Source: Rhinopithecus roxellana (taxonomy: Eukaryota; Chordata; Mammalia; Primates; Cercopithecidae). From it: a stretch of DNA of 64,000 nt. The stretch covers positions 81,789,019 to 81,853,018 of the forward strand of contig NC_044557.1 in assembly GCF_007565055.1 (NCBI RefSeq), in the 5' to 3' direction. Each line of letters begins with the position of its first letter. Position 1 is the first letter of the stretch. The notes beneath the pieces were generated by a model. That model saw nothing but the letters and a program-made list of their open reading frames with translations, did not search any database and had not been told where the DNA came from. The translations under genes and the position numbers were made by a program. Below are positions 34,962 to 45,544 of the stretch, one piece after another.

Positions 34962-35934
34962 TCAGCACTCCAGCCTAAGCATTGTCTTCATACTTTTGCA
35001 ATGTGCTTGAACAATTCACCCAAGGAAGAAATGTCTTTCAGGGACACTATTCCCACCTTACACTTGCATATGAACTTACAAACCCAGAACCACTTTTCTA
35101 TCCAATCTTTCTTTAGGTTTTTCCAACAGACTTTTCAAGGAAGCAAAAAAGACAGAAAATTACTAAGAACGAAATTCTCTTTTTAATTTTTCCCACTGAG
35201 TCTTCATCAAGGGATAATCCCTATCTATCAGGACATGTGACAGTTCTCCCTCATTTCAATGTTGTATTCATAAAAGGGAAGAAACGTAATGAAAATTTTA
35301 TTCTAGGCACTTCAGGAAGATAATCTGACATTGATGGGCTACCCTGATGAAGTGAAGGGAACCCAGATCTGGGGAGGTTTTTGCAGTCGTTCCGGTATGT
35401 GGTGATGCAGTACCTCTTCAAAGGGGCACTATTGCACCAGGCTTTGTTATCTAAACCTGAGCTAGTCACTAAAACAAATAATTTATTCATAGAGTTCTCA
35501 TTCTTTGGGACCCTAAAAATGTTAGGCTAGAAAATATTTATGAGACACATTTAAAGGCCCAAAACAGATTGTTGAAAGAAAGAAAGATTAATTTCATGGA
35601 GATTGCTTCCTCTTCACTAATGTGGCCTCTCTCCTCTTTAAACTCCTTCCCATGTGTTATCTTAGCAGCAAAGTCAGAACCTTCATTTGAAATGGAATTA
35701 TAAAGGACTCTGGCTGCAATGTTATTTGTTGATAAAGCAAAAATTGATTTTCAACAGAAGTTAGAATGAGGAAAGTCAAATGTGGAGGACGGTGCAAAAC
35801 CTCTAACATTTTCATGAGCTTTAAAGGTAGACTCTGCTGTTCAGAGATTGCTCAAGACTGAACTGGTCCCTGCCCAGGTATCAGTGGACTGTGAGCAGAA
35901 CCCAATTTACAAAGCACTTGCACATTGTTTATCT
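34962..35934. other. Unassigned sequence
   Basis: No repeat or exon recognised. Open frames of 79 and 104 codons lack any domain. Confidence 0.4.
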
Positions 35935-36045
35935 TGATTTGTATTTTTCTCTTTACTGCCCAGTTGCTCAAGCCAGAAATTGGACATTATCCTCATTTCT
36001 CTTTCTCTCCTTCAATCTGCACATCCAATCACCAATTTCCATAGC

Positions 36046-36217
36046 TCGATGGCTTTCAAATTTTAGCATGCATCAAAATTACTTGGTGGGCTTGTTAAAG
36101 TACAAATTGCATGGCCTCAGCTTCAGAGTTTCTGGGATAGGGTCTGAGAATTTAAATTTCCAACAAATTCCCAAGTGATGCTGTTGATTCAGAGACCACA
36201 TTTTGAAAACCACTGGT
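36046..36217 (+). mobile_element. MER5-like hAT-Charlie element
   Basis: 'TTTAGCATGCATCAAAATTA', 'GGGCTTGTTAAAGTACAAAT', 'CAGAGTTTCTGGGATAGG', 'CCAAGTGATGCTGTTGATTC' and the right terminal repeat 'TTTTGAAAACCACTGG' fit MER5A/B nearly end to end. Inserted in L2. Confidence 0.85.
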
Positions 36218-36634
36218 GTAGATGGATTCCTTAGCATCTTTCACATTCATCCATTTCTATTTCTATGATGACTAATTTGAGTCATCATGGTACATCACCT
36301 GTGTTATTGCAGTGACCTCCTTGGAAACACAAATCAGTTAATTCAGGCCCCTGCTTAAGACTTCAGTGGCCCTCTGGAGCCCAAAGGATGATATCCACAC
36401 AGACCATCCATAATTAGTCCTAGACTTACTTCTCTAAACTCAACTCTTGCTAGATCTGCCCTAAACTCCCACAGTAGTAGTGGGTGTGTTCTCCCAATGG
36501 CCTGGAGCTCTGTCACACCTCCAAGCCTCTATTCTATGCCATTTTCTCTGGAATATTTTCCCCACTGTCTTCTGCACAACCCCCAAGGGTCCTTCTGATC
36601 TCAGATTTCAAGTCATCTTTCATACAATACTATC

Positions 36635-37055
36635 TGCAATTTCTAGGGCTTCTGTAACAAACTACCACAAACTGGGTAGCTTAAAACAACTGAAATGTAT
36701 TGTTTCTCAGTTTGGAAGCTAGAAGTCCAAAATCAAGGTGTCTTCAGGGCCATGGTACATCTGAAGGCTCTTTCTTGCCTCTTCAGTTTCTGGTGGTTGC
36801 CAGCAATCTTTGGCATGCCTTCATTTCACTCCAGTCTCTGCCTCTGTTTTCATATGACCTTTGCTGTGCGTCTCTGTGTCTCTCTCTTCTTACAGGAACC
36901 AGTCACTGGTGCTAGGGTCTATCCCATGCTGATATGACCTCCTACTAGTTTATTACATTTGCAAAGACCTAATTTCCAAATTAGGTCAAATTTACAAGTA
37001 GTAGGGGTTAGGACTTGAACATGTTTTGCGGGGGAGCAAAATTTAACCCACTACA
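36635..37055 (-). mobile_element. MLT1 (B-D-like) LTR, antisense
   Basis: 'TTCTAGGGCTTCTGTAACAA', 'CTACCACAAACTGGGTAGC', 'TTAAAACAACTGAAATGTA', 'GAAGTCCAAAATCAAGGTG', 'GACCTAATTTCCAAATTAGG' and 'ATTTAACCCACTACA' give a near complete antisense MLT1. No matching 5-bp duplication is evident, probably from decay. Three plus frames over it (36480-36937) are not genes. Confidence 0.88.
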
Positions 37056-37260
37056 GATGTCTTCAATCTATCCTCTAGGCTGGGTTAGGTCATCTATGAT
37101 GGAGCACATTACTTTAATTGCCTATTTGCTTGCCTGTTGTCTCCACTAGACTACAAGCTTCTTGAGGATCGTCAGTCTTATTATTATTGTATCTCCAAAG
37201 GTCAGCACATGCTATATGTCATAAATATAAGCAGATTTTGATCAATGAACTAAGAAATTT

Positions 37261-37744
37261 GTTTGTGTGAACTTCTGCAAACTGTTTAAGACTAGCGGAA
37301 GTAGAACTTGCCAGAAATTGACAAGTGATAAATTATTAAGATTTTTTGAATAGCGAAACTTGTATTTTATAATTTATAGGACACAGTTTGAAAACTGATC
37401 CGATATTATATTTCTGGCACATGTGTTGTTTAGACTCAATAAATGTGTGTGTGTATGTGTGTGTATATATGCGTGTGAGTGTGTGTCAATTAAGCAGAGG
37501 TTGGAAACCTAAAAAATAAAGCATCAAACACATATTTTGGTTAAGAACATAAATATTAGCACACATAGTTTCCCATTTCTTTGTTTGTAAAGTAACAAAA
37601 TGAAGTTTACTTAAGATACACTCAGAAGATGAAGCAAAGGGAAAATAAGGTAAGATCAAGAATAAGGTTGCTAAATAAAATGTAGTTTATTTATTTCACC
37701 ATCGTCATCCTTTCTGCACTAATCCAGCACCACTGAAGAGAACA

Positions 37745-37747
<3 letters not shown>
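37261..37747. other. Unassigned sequence with a degenerate GT/AT repeat
   Basis: Contains an interrupted (GT)n/(TA)n stretch at 37442-37486. No gene. Confidence 0.5.
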
Positions 37748-37775
<28 letters not shown>

Positions 37776-37986
37776 GAGAGGGAGTCTCACTCTGTTGCCA
37801 GATTGGAGTGCAGTGGCGTGATCTTTGCTTACTGCAACCTCCAACTCCTGAGTTCAAGCGATTCTGCCTCAGCTTCCCAAGTAGCTGAGACTACAGGTAT
37901 GTGGTGCCACCATGCCCAGCTAATTTTTTTATTTTTAGTAGAGATGGGGTTTCACCATGTTGGCCAGGATGGTCTCAATCTCTTGA
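37748..37986 (-). mobile_element. 5'-truncated AluS, antisense
   Basis: A 28-nt T run (the A tail) is followed by antisense Alu down to 'CCAGGATGGTCTCAATCTC', after which the left-arm start is missing. The flanks 37732-37746 (ACTGAAGAGAACATA) and about 37989-38003 (ATTGAAATGAACATT) match at 11 of 15 positions and look like a decayed target duplication. Confidence 0.92.
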
Positions 37987-39717
37987 AATTGAAATGAACA
38001 TTCTTTTATATGTCTTCTTGTATACCTACTAAATAATTCCTCTGTTATGGAAAGTCATGGAAACATAACTTCAGCTGTACTGGGTATTGTCAAGTTGTAC
38101 CCTAAAGTAGTTGGGACACTATTCACTCCTCACTCCTGACTGTAAATGGCAAGCTTTTGTGGTTTAGCTACTATTTGGAATTTTTGCCATGAGCAAACAT
38201 TTATGGTGTTGAATTCTATCAGATTTTTAAGTGTTCATTGAGTTGATAATTTAGTTTTAATTTGTAACAAAGTTATATATGCATATAGTTTGAAGAGTCA
38301 AATATTTCTACACTTTTTTTTTTAAGCCACAGTTGCTTTCCTACCCCTCACATCTTTCCTACCCCCATCCTTCCTCAGAGACAAAATTTTAATCCTTTAC
38401 TTGATTTTTTTATAGCCCTACGTTTTGAAATAATACACTTGAATTACTATTTTTTACATGTCTAGTTTTAGACATTATCAATTGAACTACTACTATTGAA
38501 GGTAAGAACTTACCTCTCTGTAGAGTTACAACCCTTTGTAAATCCTACACATCCTCCATTCTCTCATTATAATCCTTTTGGTTAACAATAATATTCAGTG
38601 TTTGTATATTATGACTATGTAAATGCCATTCACAGTCCATCTACCTATAATAATTTTGTTTCCTGAACAACTTTTTGTTTTCCTTACAACTAATAATTTC
38701 CTAGGCTTTGTTTGCTTAATTTTGTATATACTTGTTAGAATTCAACCCCAAACTTTGCCACGTGTTTAAATCTCATCCTAAGAAATTCTATTATTTTATT
38801 TTTCTAAGTGAGTTTATCTTGGAGCCTTCTGACTTGCTGCTTTCTGGACAGGTGCCTTCTACTTATAGCTGCTATCCTGGCATCTCCCTAAATAATAGTT
38901 CCTGGGTTCTCTTCATGTCTGTTTCATGTGTGATTTTCTGTTTACTGTATCTGTTGTATGCTTTTCCCCAGATTTTCTTGGTAGCTTTTGTGAAGTATAT
39001 TCTCCCGTAGTTTTTAGGAAAAGGTTACATGGAAAATAAATTTATTGACATCTTATATGTCAAAAAATGTTTTTATTCTTTGTTTAATAGTCTGGCTTAG
39101 TATCAAATTTGAAGATGAAAATAATTTCCCTTTAGATTTTTGAAGGTGCTTTTCTGTTGCCTTTGAGTTGTCAGTATTTCTTTTGATGATCTTTTATTTT
39201 CTTCTGGAAATTTATAGGATGGTTTCTTTGTCCCCAGTGTTCTGAGATTTCTCTATGACGGACCTTAGTGTGAGCCTGTTTTAGTCATTGAGTTAGGTAC
39301 TTGATGATTCCTTCTATCTAAAAACTGATATATTTCACTTTTGAAAATTTTAACTATTATATTAATAATTTTATGCCTTTCAGGTTTCTATGTTCACTTT
39401 TCGTGCAACTCTTAAGTTTTTATGTATATTTATACATCTATACACCTACATACTGAAAACATTAAAAATAATTTTCCAAATGCATGTATAAAAAAAAGGA
39501 AAGAATGAAAATCGATAAAGAGTGCTTATATGTACATATATATTTTATACACACACACACAAATGTATGTTTGAATCCAGTAACATGGTTTTTCTTTGGG
39601 ATTTTTGCATTGTAGTCATTCACATGTGAAGTTTTGCCTAATTGTTTCTTTTTTCATACTGCCCTTGTCCAATTTAGAAATCAAAATTTTACTATACTTT
39701 AGAATGGATGAGAGTTA
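37987..39717. other. AT-rich ancient repeat-like sequence, family not assigned
   Basis: AT-rich, T-biased DNA. The piece near 39070-39330 ('TTTTGAAGGTGCTTTTCTGT', 'CCCCAGTGTTCTGAGATTTC') matches an old antisense interspersed repeat type that I recognise but cannot name confidently. Also a short CA repeat near 39549. No gene; the 92-codon frame 38732-39010 is a product of low-complexity composition. Confidence 0.4.
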
Positions 39718-39990
39718 TATTAGTTTCTTGTGGCTGCTGTAACAAATTACCACAAACTTGGTGGCTTAAAACAACAGAAATGAAGAAGTATGAAATCCAA
39801 GCATTGGCAGGATCATGCTCCCTCCTCTCTAGAGGAAAATTAGCTTTCTGACTCTTCCAGCTTCTGGTGGCTACAGGCAGCTGTTGATTTGTGGTCATAT
39901 CACTCTAATCTCTGCCTCTGTGATCACCTCACTTTCCCCCTTCTGTCTCAAAAGTCTTTCTGCCTCTGTCTTATAAAAATAAATCTGATT
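39718..39990 (-). mobile_element. MLT1 LTR, left half, antisense
   Basis: 'TTAGTTTCTTGTGGCTGCTG', 'CACAAACTTGGTGGCTTAAA', 'CCAGCTTCTGGTGGCTACAG' and 'CACTCTAATCTCTGCCTCTG' form the first half of an antisense MLT1. It stops at 'CTTATAAAAATAAATCTG' where LINE sequence begins. The missing half is found at 45345-45540. Confidence 0.88.
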
Positions 39991-39994
39991 GCTT

Positions 39995-42900
39995 GACCAA
40001 TTAGACATAATAGATGTCTACAGAATACTCCACCCATCAATCACAGAATATACATTCCTCTCCTCTTCATATGGAACATACTCCAAATCAACCACATGCT
40101 CAGCCATAAAACAAGTCTTAATAATTAAAAAAAAAATGAAATCATACCAACTGTATTTATTCCTGGAACACAATGGATTAAAACTAAAAATCAATACCAA
40201 AAGATCTCTCAAAACCACACGATTACATGGAAATTAAATAACTTGCTCCTGAATGACTATTGGGTAAACAATAAAATCAAAGCAAATATAAAAAAATTTG
40301 AAATAAATTAAAACAGACACACAATATACCAAAATTTCTGGGATGTAGCAAAAGTCACTATCTTTTTAAGAGGAAACTTTATAGTGCTAAATGCCTATCT
40401 CAAAAAGTTAGAAAGATCTCAAATTAGCAATCTAACATCACACCTAGAGGAACCAGAAAAACAAGAACAAACTAACCCCAGAGGTAGCAGAAGAAGATAA
40501 CTAAAATCTGGGAAGAACTGAATAAAATTGAGACCCCAAAATCTATATAAAGATCAAGAAAACAAGAAGTTGGTTACTTAAAAAGATAAACAAGATTGAA
40601 GGACCACTAGCATTAACAAAGAAAAAGAGAGAAGATCCAAATAAGCACAATGAGAAACCACAAAGGTGACATTTACAATTGATCCCACAGAAATACAAAA
40701 GATCCTCAGAGACAGTTAGGAACACCTCTATGCAAACAAACTAGAAAATCAAGAGGAAATGGATAAATTCCTGGAAACACACCATATTCCAGGACTGAAT
40801 CAGCAATAAATTAAAACAGAGAAGACCAATATCGAGTTCTGAAATTGAATCAGCAATAAAAACATATCAATGAATAAAAGCCCTAGACCACATGGATTCA
40901 CAGCCAAATTCTACCATATATACATAGAAGGGCTGGTACCAATTCTACTGAAACTATTCTGAAAATTGAGGAGAGACTCCTCCCTAACCATTCTATGAAG
41001 CTGGCGTTACCCTGATAGCAAAACCTTGCAAATACATAATGAATAAAGAAAACTACAGGCCAATATCACTGATGAACCTGGAAGCAAAAATCCTCAACAA
41101 AATACTAGCCAACTGAATTCAACAGCAGGTCAAAAAGTTAAATCACTATGATCAAGTAGACTTCATTCCTAAGAAGCAAGGTTGGCTCAATGTATGCCAA
41201 TCAATAAATGTGATTCATCATATAAACAGAATTGAAAACAAAAATTATAGGATCATCTCCAAAGATGCAGAAAAAGCTTTCAATAAAATCTACCATCTAT
41301 TCATGATAAAAATCCTCAAGAAACCAGGATCAAAAGAACATACCTCAAAATAATAAGAGACATCTAGGACAAACCCATAGCTAACATCATACTGACTTGA
41401 CAAAAACTGGAAGCATTCCCTTTGAGAACTGGAAAAAGATAGCGATGCCCACTCTCACCACTCCTATTCAACATAGTATTAGACATGCTAGCCAGAGCAA
41501 TCAGGCAAGAGAAAGCAATAAAAGGCATCTAAACAGAAAAAGAATAAGTCAAACTATTTCTCTTCATAGACAATATGATTTTACAGCTAGAAAACCCTGA
41601 AGACTCCACCAAAAGGCTCCTGGAACTTATAAATGACTTCAGTAAAGTTTTGGAATAAAAAAATCAATGTACAAAAACCAGTGGCATTTCTACATATCAA
41701 TAATGCTCAAGCTGAGAGTCAAATAAAGAAGGAAATCCCATTTACAATAGCCACAAAAGGTACCTAGGAATACATCTAATCAAGTAGGTAAAAGATCTCT
41801 ACAAGGAGAACTACAAAACACTGATAAAATAAATCATAAATGACACAAATGAAAAGACATTCCATGCTCATGGGTTGGAAAAATCAATACTGTTAAAATG
41901 ACCATACTGTCTAAATAAATCTACAAATTCAATGCTATTCCTATCAAACTACCAACATCATTTTTCACAGAACTAGAACAAATCTATTCTAAAATTCTTA
42001 TGAAACCAAAAGGAGCCCAAATAGTCAAAGAAATCCTAAGCAAAAAGAACAAACCTGGAGTCATGGCATTATCTGACTTCAAACTATACTATAAGGCTAC
42101 AGTAACCAAATCATCATGGTACTGGTACAAAAACAGACACATAGACCAATGGAACAGAACAGATAACCCAGGAATAAAACTGCACACCTACAGCCATCTA
42201 CCTTTAACAAAGTTGACAAAAATAAGCAATGGGGAAAGGTTTCCCTATTCAATAAATTGTGCTGGTATTGTTGGTGAGCCATATGCAGAAGAATGAAATT
42301 GGACCCCTACATTTTGCCATATGCAAAAGTTAACTCAAGATGGATTAAAGCTTTTTTGTAAGACCTCAAACTCTAAGAATCCTAGAAGACTAACTAGGAA
42401 ACACCAAGGGCTTTGGGAAAATATTTATGACTAATTCCTCAAAAATAATTGCAACAAAACCAAAAATTGACAAGTGGGACCTAGTCAAATAAAAGAGCTT
42501 CTGCACAGCAAAAGAAACTATCAACAGAGTACACAGATGACCTACAGAATGGGAGAAAATATTCACAAACTATGCCTCCAATGAGCTCTAATATCCAGAA
42601 TCTATAAGGAACTTAAAGCAACAAGCAAAACCAAATAACCCCATTAAAAAGTGGGCAGAGGACATGAACAGACACTTCTGTTGTTGTTGTTGTTGTTTTT
42701 TTTTTTTTTTTTTGAGATGGAGTCTCGCTCTGTCACCCAGGCTGGAGTGCAGTGGCCGGATCTCAGCTCACTGCAAGCTCCGCCTCCCGGGTTTATGCCA
42801 TTCTCCTGCTTCAGCCTCCCGAGCAGCTGGGACTACAGGCGCCCGCCACCTCACCCGGCTAGTTTTTTTTTTTTTTTTTTTTTTGTATTTTTTAGTAGAG

Positions 42901-43330
42901 ACGGGGTTTCACCGTGTTAGCCAGGATGGTCTAGATCTCCTGACCTCGTGATCCGCCCGTGTCGGCCTCCCAAAGTGCTGGGATTACAGGCTTGAGCCAC
43001 CGCGCCCGGCCAGAACAGACACTTCTCAAAAGAAGACATGCAAGCGGCCAAGAAACATACGAAAAATGCATCACATCATTACTCATCAGAGAAATGCAAA
43101 ATCAGAAGTCGATAACCTCACACCTGTCAAAATGGCATTATTAAAGAGTCAAAAAACAACAGATGCTGGCAAGACTGTGCAGAAAAGGGAAGGCATATAC
43201 GACATTGGTGGGGATGTAAATTAGTTCAGCCACTGTGGAAAGCAGTTTGTAAATTTATCAAAGAATTTAAAACAGAAGTATCACTTAATTCAACAACCCT
43301 ATTACTGAGCATATATCCAAAATATAAAAA
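39995..43330 (+). mobile_element. L1PB/L1MA-like LINE, ORF2 relic, sense, carrying an AluY
   Basis: Truncated at its 5' end within the endonuclease part of ORF2 ('GACATAATAGATGTCTACAG'). It continues through the reverse transcriptase and C-terminal regions ('CTACAGGCCAATATCACTGA', 'AGATGCAGAAAAAGCTTTC', 'GACTTCAAACTATACTATAA'). Stops and frameshifts are frequent; the longest frame (42000-42296) covers only about 98 codons. The A in the usual F-A-D-D active site region is not preserved in frame. The AluY at 42680-43012 splits it, and an inverted L1 segment begins at about 43331. Confidence 0.9.
42680..43012 (-). mobile_element. AluY, Old World monkey type, antisense, inside L1
   Basis: Full length, antisense, with a (GTT)n-T tail at 42680-42714. 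Near-consensus right and left arms with cercopithecoid marks: 'GTGGCCGGATCTCAGCTC', 'CACCTCACCCGGCTAG', 'GGCTTGAGCC'. The L1 target GAACAGACACTTCT is duplicated exactly at 42666-42679 and 43013-43026. The middle A-rich linker is expanded to 22 T at 42863-42884, against about six in consensus. Open frames (42651-42951) are translated Alu. Confidence 0.98.
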
Positions 43331-44478
43331 ACTATTAGATCCCATTTGTCAGTTTTAGCTTTTGTTGACATTGCTTTTGGTATTTTAGTCATGAAGTCTT
43401 TGCCCATGCCTATGTCCTAAATGGTATTGCCTAGGTTTTCCTCCAGGGTTTTTATGGTTTTAGGTCTTACGTTTAAGTCTTGAATCCATCTTGAGTTAAT
43501 TTTTGTATAAGATGTAAGGAAAGGGTGCAGTTTCAGTTTTCTGCATATGGCTAGCCAGTTTTCCCACCACCATTTATTAAATAGGGAATCCTTTCCCCAT
43601 TGCTTGTTTTTGTCAGGTTTGTCAAAGATCAGATGGTTGTAGATGTGTGGCATGATTTCTGAGGCCTCTGTTCCATTCCATTGGTCTACATATCTGTTTT
43701 GGTACCAGTACTGTGCTGTTTTGGTTATTGTAGCCTTGTAGTATAGTATGAAGTCAGGTAGCGTAATGCCTCCAGCTTTGTTCTTTGTTCTTTTTGCTAA
43801 TTAAACTAAAGAGCATCTCCACAGCAAAAGAAACTATCATCAGAGTGAACAGGCAACCTACAGAATAGGAGAAAATTTTTGCAATCTATCCATCTGACAA
43901 AGGGCCAATATCCAGAATCTACAAGGAACTTAAACAAATTTACAAGAGAAAAAAAAAAAAAAACACCCATCAAAAAGTGGGCAAAGGATATGAAAAGACA
44001 CTTCTCAAAAGAAGACATTTATGCAGCCAACAAACATATAAAAAAGCTCATCATCACTGGTCCTTAGAGAAATGCAAATCAAAACCACAGTGAGATACCA
44101 TCTCATGCCAGTCAGAATGGTAATCATTAAAAAGTCAGGAAACAACAGATGCTGGAGAGGATGTGGAGAAATAGGTACACTTTTACACTGTTGGTGGGTG
44201 TGTACATTTACTCAACCATTGTGGAAGGCAGTGTGACGACTCCTCAAGGATCTAGAACTGGAAATACCATTTGACCCAGCAATCCCATTACGGAGTATAT
44301 ACCCAAAAGATTACAAATCATTCTACTATAAAGATAAGTGCACATGTATGTTTATTGCAGCACTATTCACAATAGCAAAGACTTGGAACCAACCCAAATG
44401 CCCATCAATGATAGACTGGATAAAGAAAATGTGGCACATATACACCATAGAATACTATGCAGCCATAAAGAAATAGTT
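43331..44478. mobile_element. L1 segment with inverted 5' part (twin-priming-like)
   Basis: 43331-43798 is antisense ORF2, from 'TTAGATCCCATTTGTCAG' to 'GCTTTGTTCTTTGTTC'. At 43797-43801 the direction flips and sense ORF2 begins with 'TTAAACTAAAGAGCATC', running to 'ATGCAGCCATAAAG' near 44474. In L1 coordinates the sense part starts exactly where the outer end of the antisense part stops, the signature of 5' inversion during reverse transcription. The shared TAA at the junction suggests microhomology. No own poly-A tail is visible at the 3' end. Confidence 0.85.
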
Positions 44479-44595
44479 CTTTACTGAACTATTTCATTTA
44501 TATTCCAAACCTCAGCATCACTCAATATACCCAAGTAATAAAGCTGTTCATGTACCCCTGAATCTAAAATAAAACTCAAAACAAAATTTTTTTTT
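44479..44595 (+). mobile_element. L1PB-like 3' terminus
   Basis: 'TTCCAAACCTCAGCATCACT', 'CAATATACCCAAGTAATAAA' and 'TGTACCCCTGAATCTAAAAT' are the end of an L1PB/L1MA 3' UTR. The body that should precede it is missing. It may be the tail of the host LINE at 39995-43330, or of the inverted segment after an internal deletion. Confidence 0.75.
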
Positions 44596-44599
44596 ACTA

Positions 44600-45283
44600 A
44601 GAATCCTTAAAAAGTGTGTGGAGAAATTGGAACTCTTTTGCACCATGGTGGTGCAACCACTATGAAAAAGAGTATGGCAGTTCTACAAAATATTAAAAAT
44701 AGAATTACCATATGATCCAGCCATTCTACTTTTGGATATATAGCCACAAAAAATGTTAATGCTGGATCTTGAGGACATATTTTCATACCCATGTTTATAG
44801 CAGCATTATTCAAAATAGCCAAAAGGTGGAAGCAACTCAAATGTCCATTGACTGATGAATAGATAAAACAAAATGTGGAATATACACACAGTGGTATATT
44901 ACTCAACCTTACATGATAAGGAAATTCTGACTCACGCTGTAACATGAATGAGCCTTGAAAATGAGCCTTTCACTTATGCTAAATGAAATAAGTAAGTGAC
45001 AAAGAGACAAATATCATATATTTCTACTTATAGGAGGTATCAAGAATAGTCAGACTCATAGAAATGTAAAATAGAGTGGAGGCTGCCAAGAGCTCGGGGA
45101 AGGGTGAAGTGGAGAGTTGTTGTTTAATGAACATCGTTTCAGTTTTGCAAGATAAAAAAGTCCTGGAAATTGCTTGAACAACAATGTGAATTTACTGAAC
45201 ACTACTGAACTGTATACTTACATGGCTAAGATACTAGATTTTACATTATATGCGTTTTATCACAATTGTAAAAGTTTTTTTAA
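44600..45283 (+). mobile_element. L1M (MA/MB/MC-type) 3' end, sense
   Basis: 'GTGGAGAAATTGGAACTCTT', 'CCATATGATCCAGCCATTCT', 'AAATGTCCATTGACTGATGA', 'GGAGGCTGCCAAGAGC', 'AACAACAATGTGAATTTACT' and 'CACTACTGAACTGTATACTT' are old L1M. The 112-codon antisense frame (44607-44945) is incidental. Confidence 0.85.
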
Positions 45284-45315
45284 CATAAAATGAAAATTAG
45301 ATCCTTCTATTTCAA

Positions 45316-45344
45316 CACACACACACACGTGCACACACACACTA
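45316..45344. repeat. (CA)n microsatellite, interrupted
   Basis: Two CA runs around a GTG interruption, at the junction between L1M and the right half of the split MLT1. Confidence 0.93.
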
Positions 45345-45540
45345 AAGATCTATGTGATTGGGTTTAGAGTCCACCCAAATAATCCAGGATAAACCCTTCC
45401 TCTCAAAATTCTTAAATTAATTACATATTTTGCCACGTACAAGGTCATACTCACTGTTTTGCTATGTCAGGTAATATTCATAGGTTCCAGGGATTAGAAC
45501 TTGCAAATATTTTGAGGGGACCACTCTTCAACCTATTGCA
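45345..45540 (-). mobile_element. MLT1 LTR, right half, antisense
   Basis: 'GATTGGGTTTAGAGTCCACC', 'AATAATCCAGGATAAACCC', 'TCATAGGTTCCAGGGATTAG', 'TTTGAGGGGACCACTCTTC' and 'AACCTATTGCA' complete the LTR begun at 39718. The shared ATSTGATTG sequence at both breaks looks like a weak target duplication. Confidence 0.85.
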
Positions 45541-45544
45541 AAGA

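Larger units (their letters stand above)
35935..37260 (+). mobile_element. L2 LINE remnant interrupted by MER5-like and MLT1 elements
   Basis: Sense L2 pieces in correct order: 'AAGCCAGAAATTGGACATTA' (35961), 'CTTCAATCTGCACATCCAAT', then beyond 36216 'AAGACTTCAGTGGCCCTCTG', 'CCTCTATTCTATGCC', 'TCTGGAATATTTTCCCC' and 'AAGTCATCTTTC', then beyond 37055 the 3' end 'AGACTACAAGCTTCTTGAGG'. Two younger elements sit inside it. The order of insertion is therefore L2 first, then the hAT and MLT1. Confidence 0.7.
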
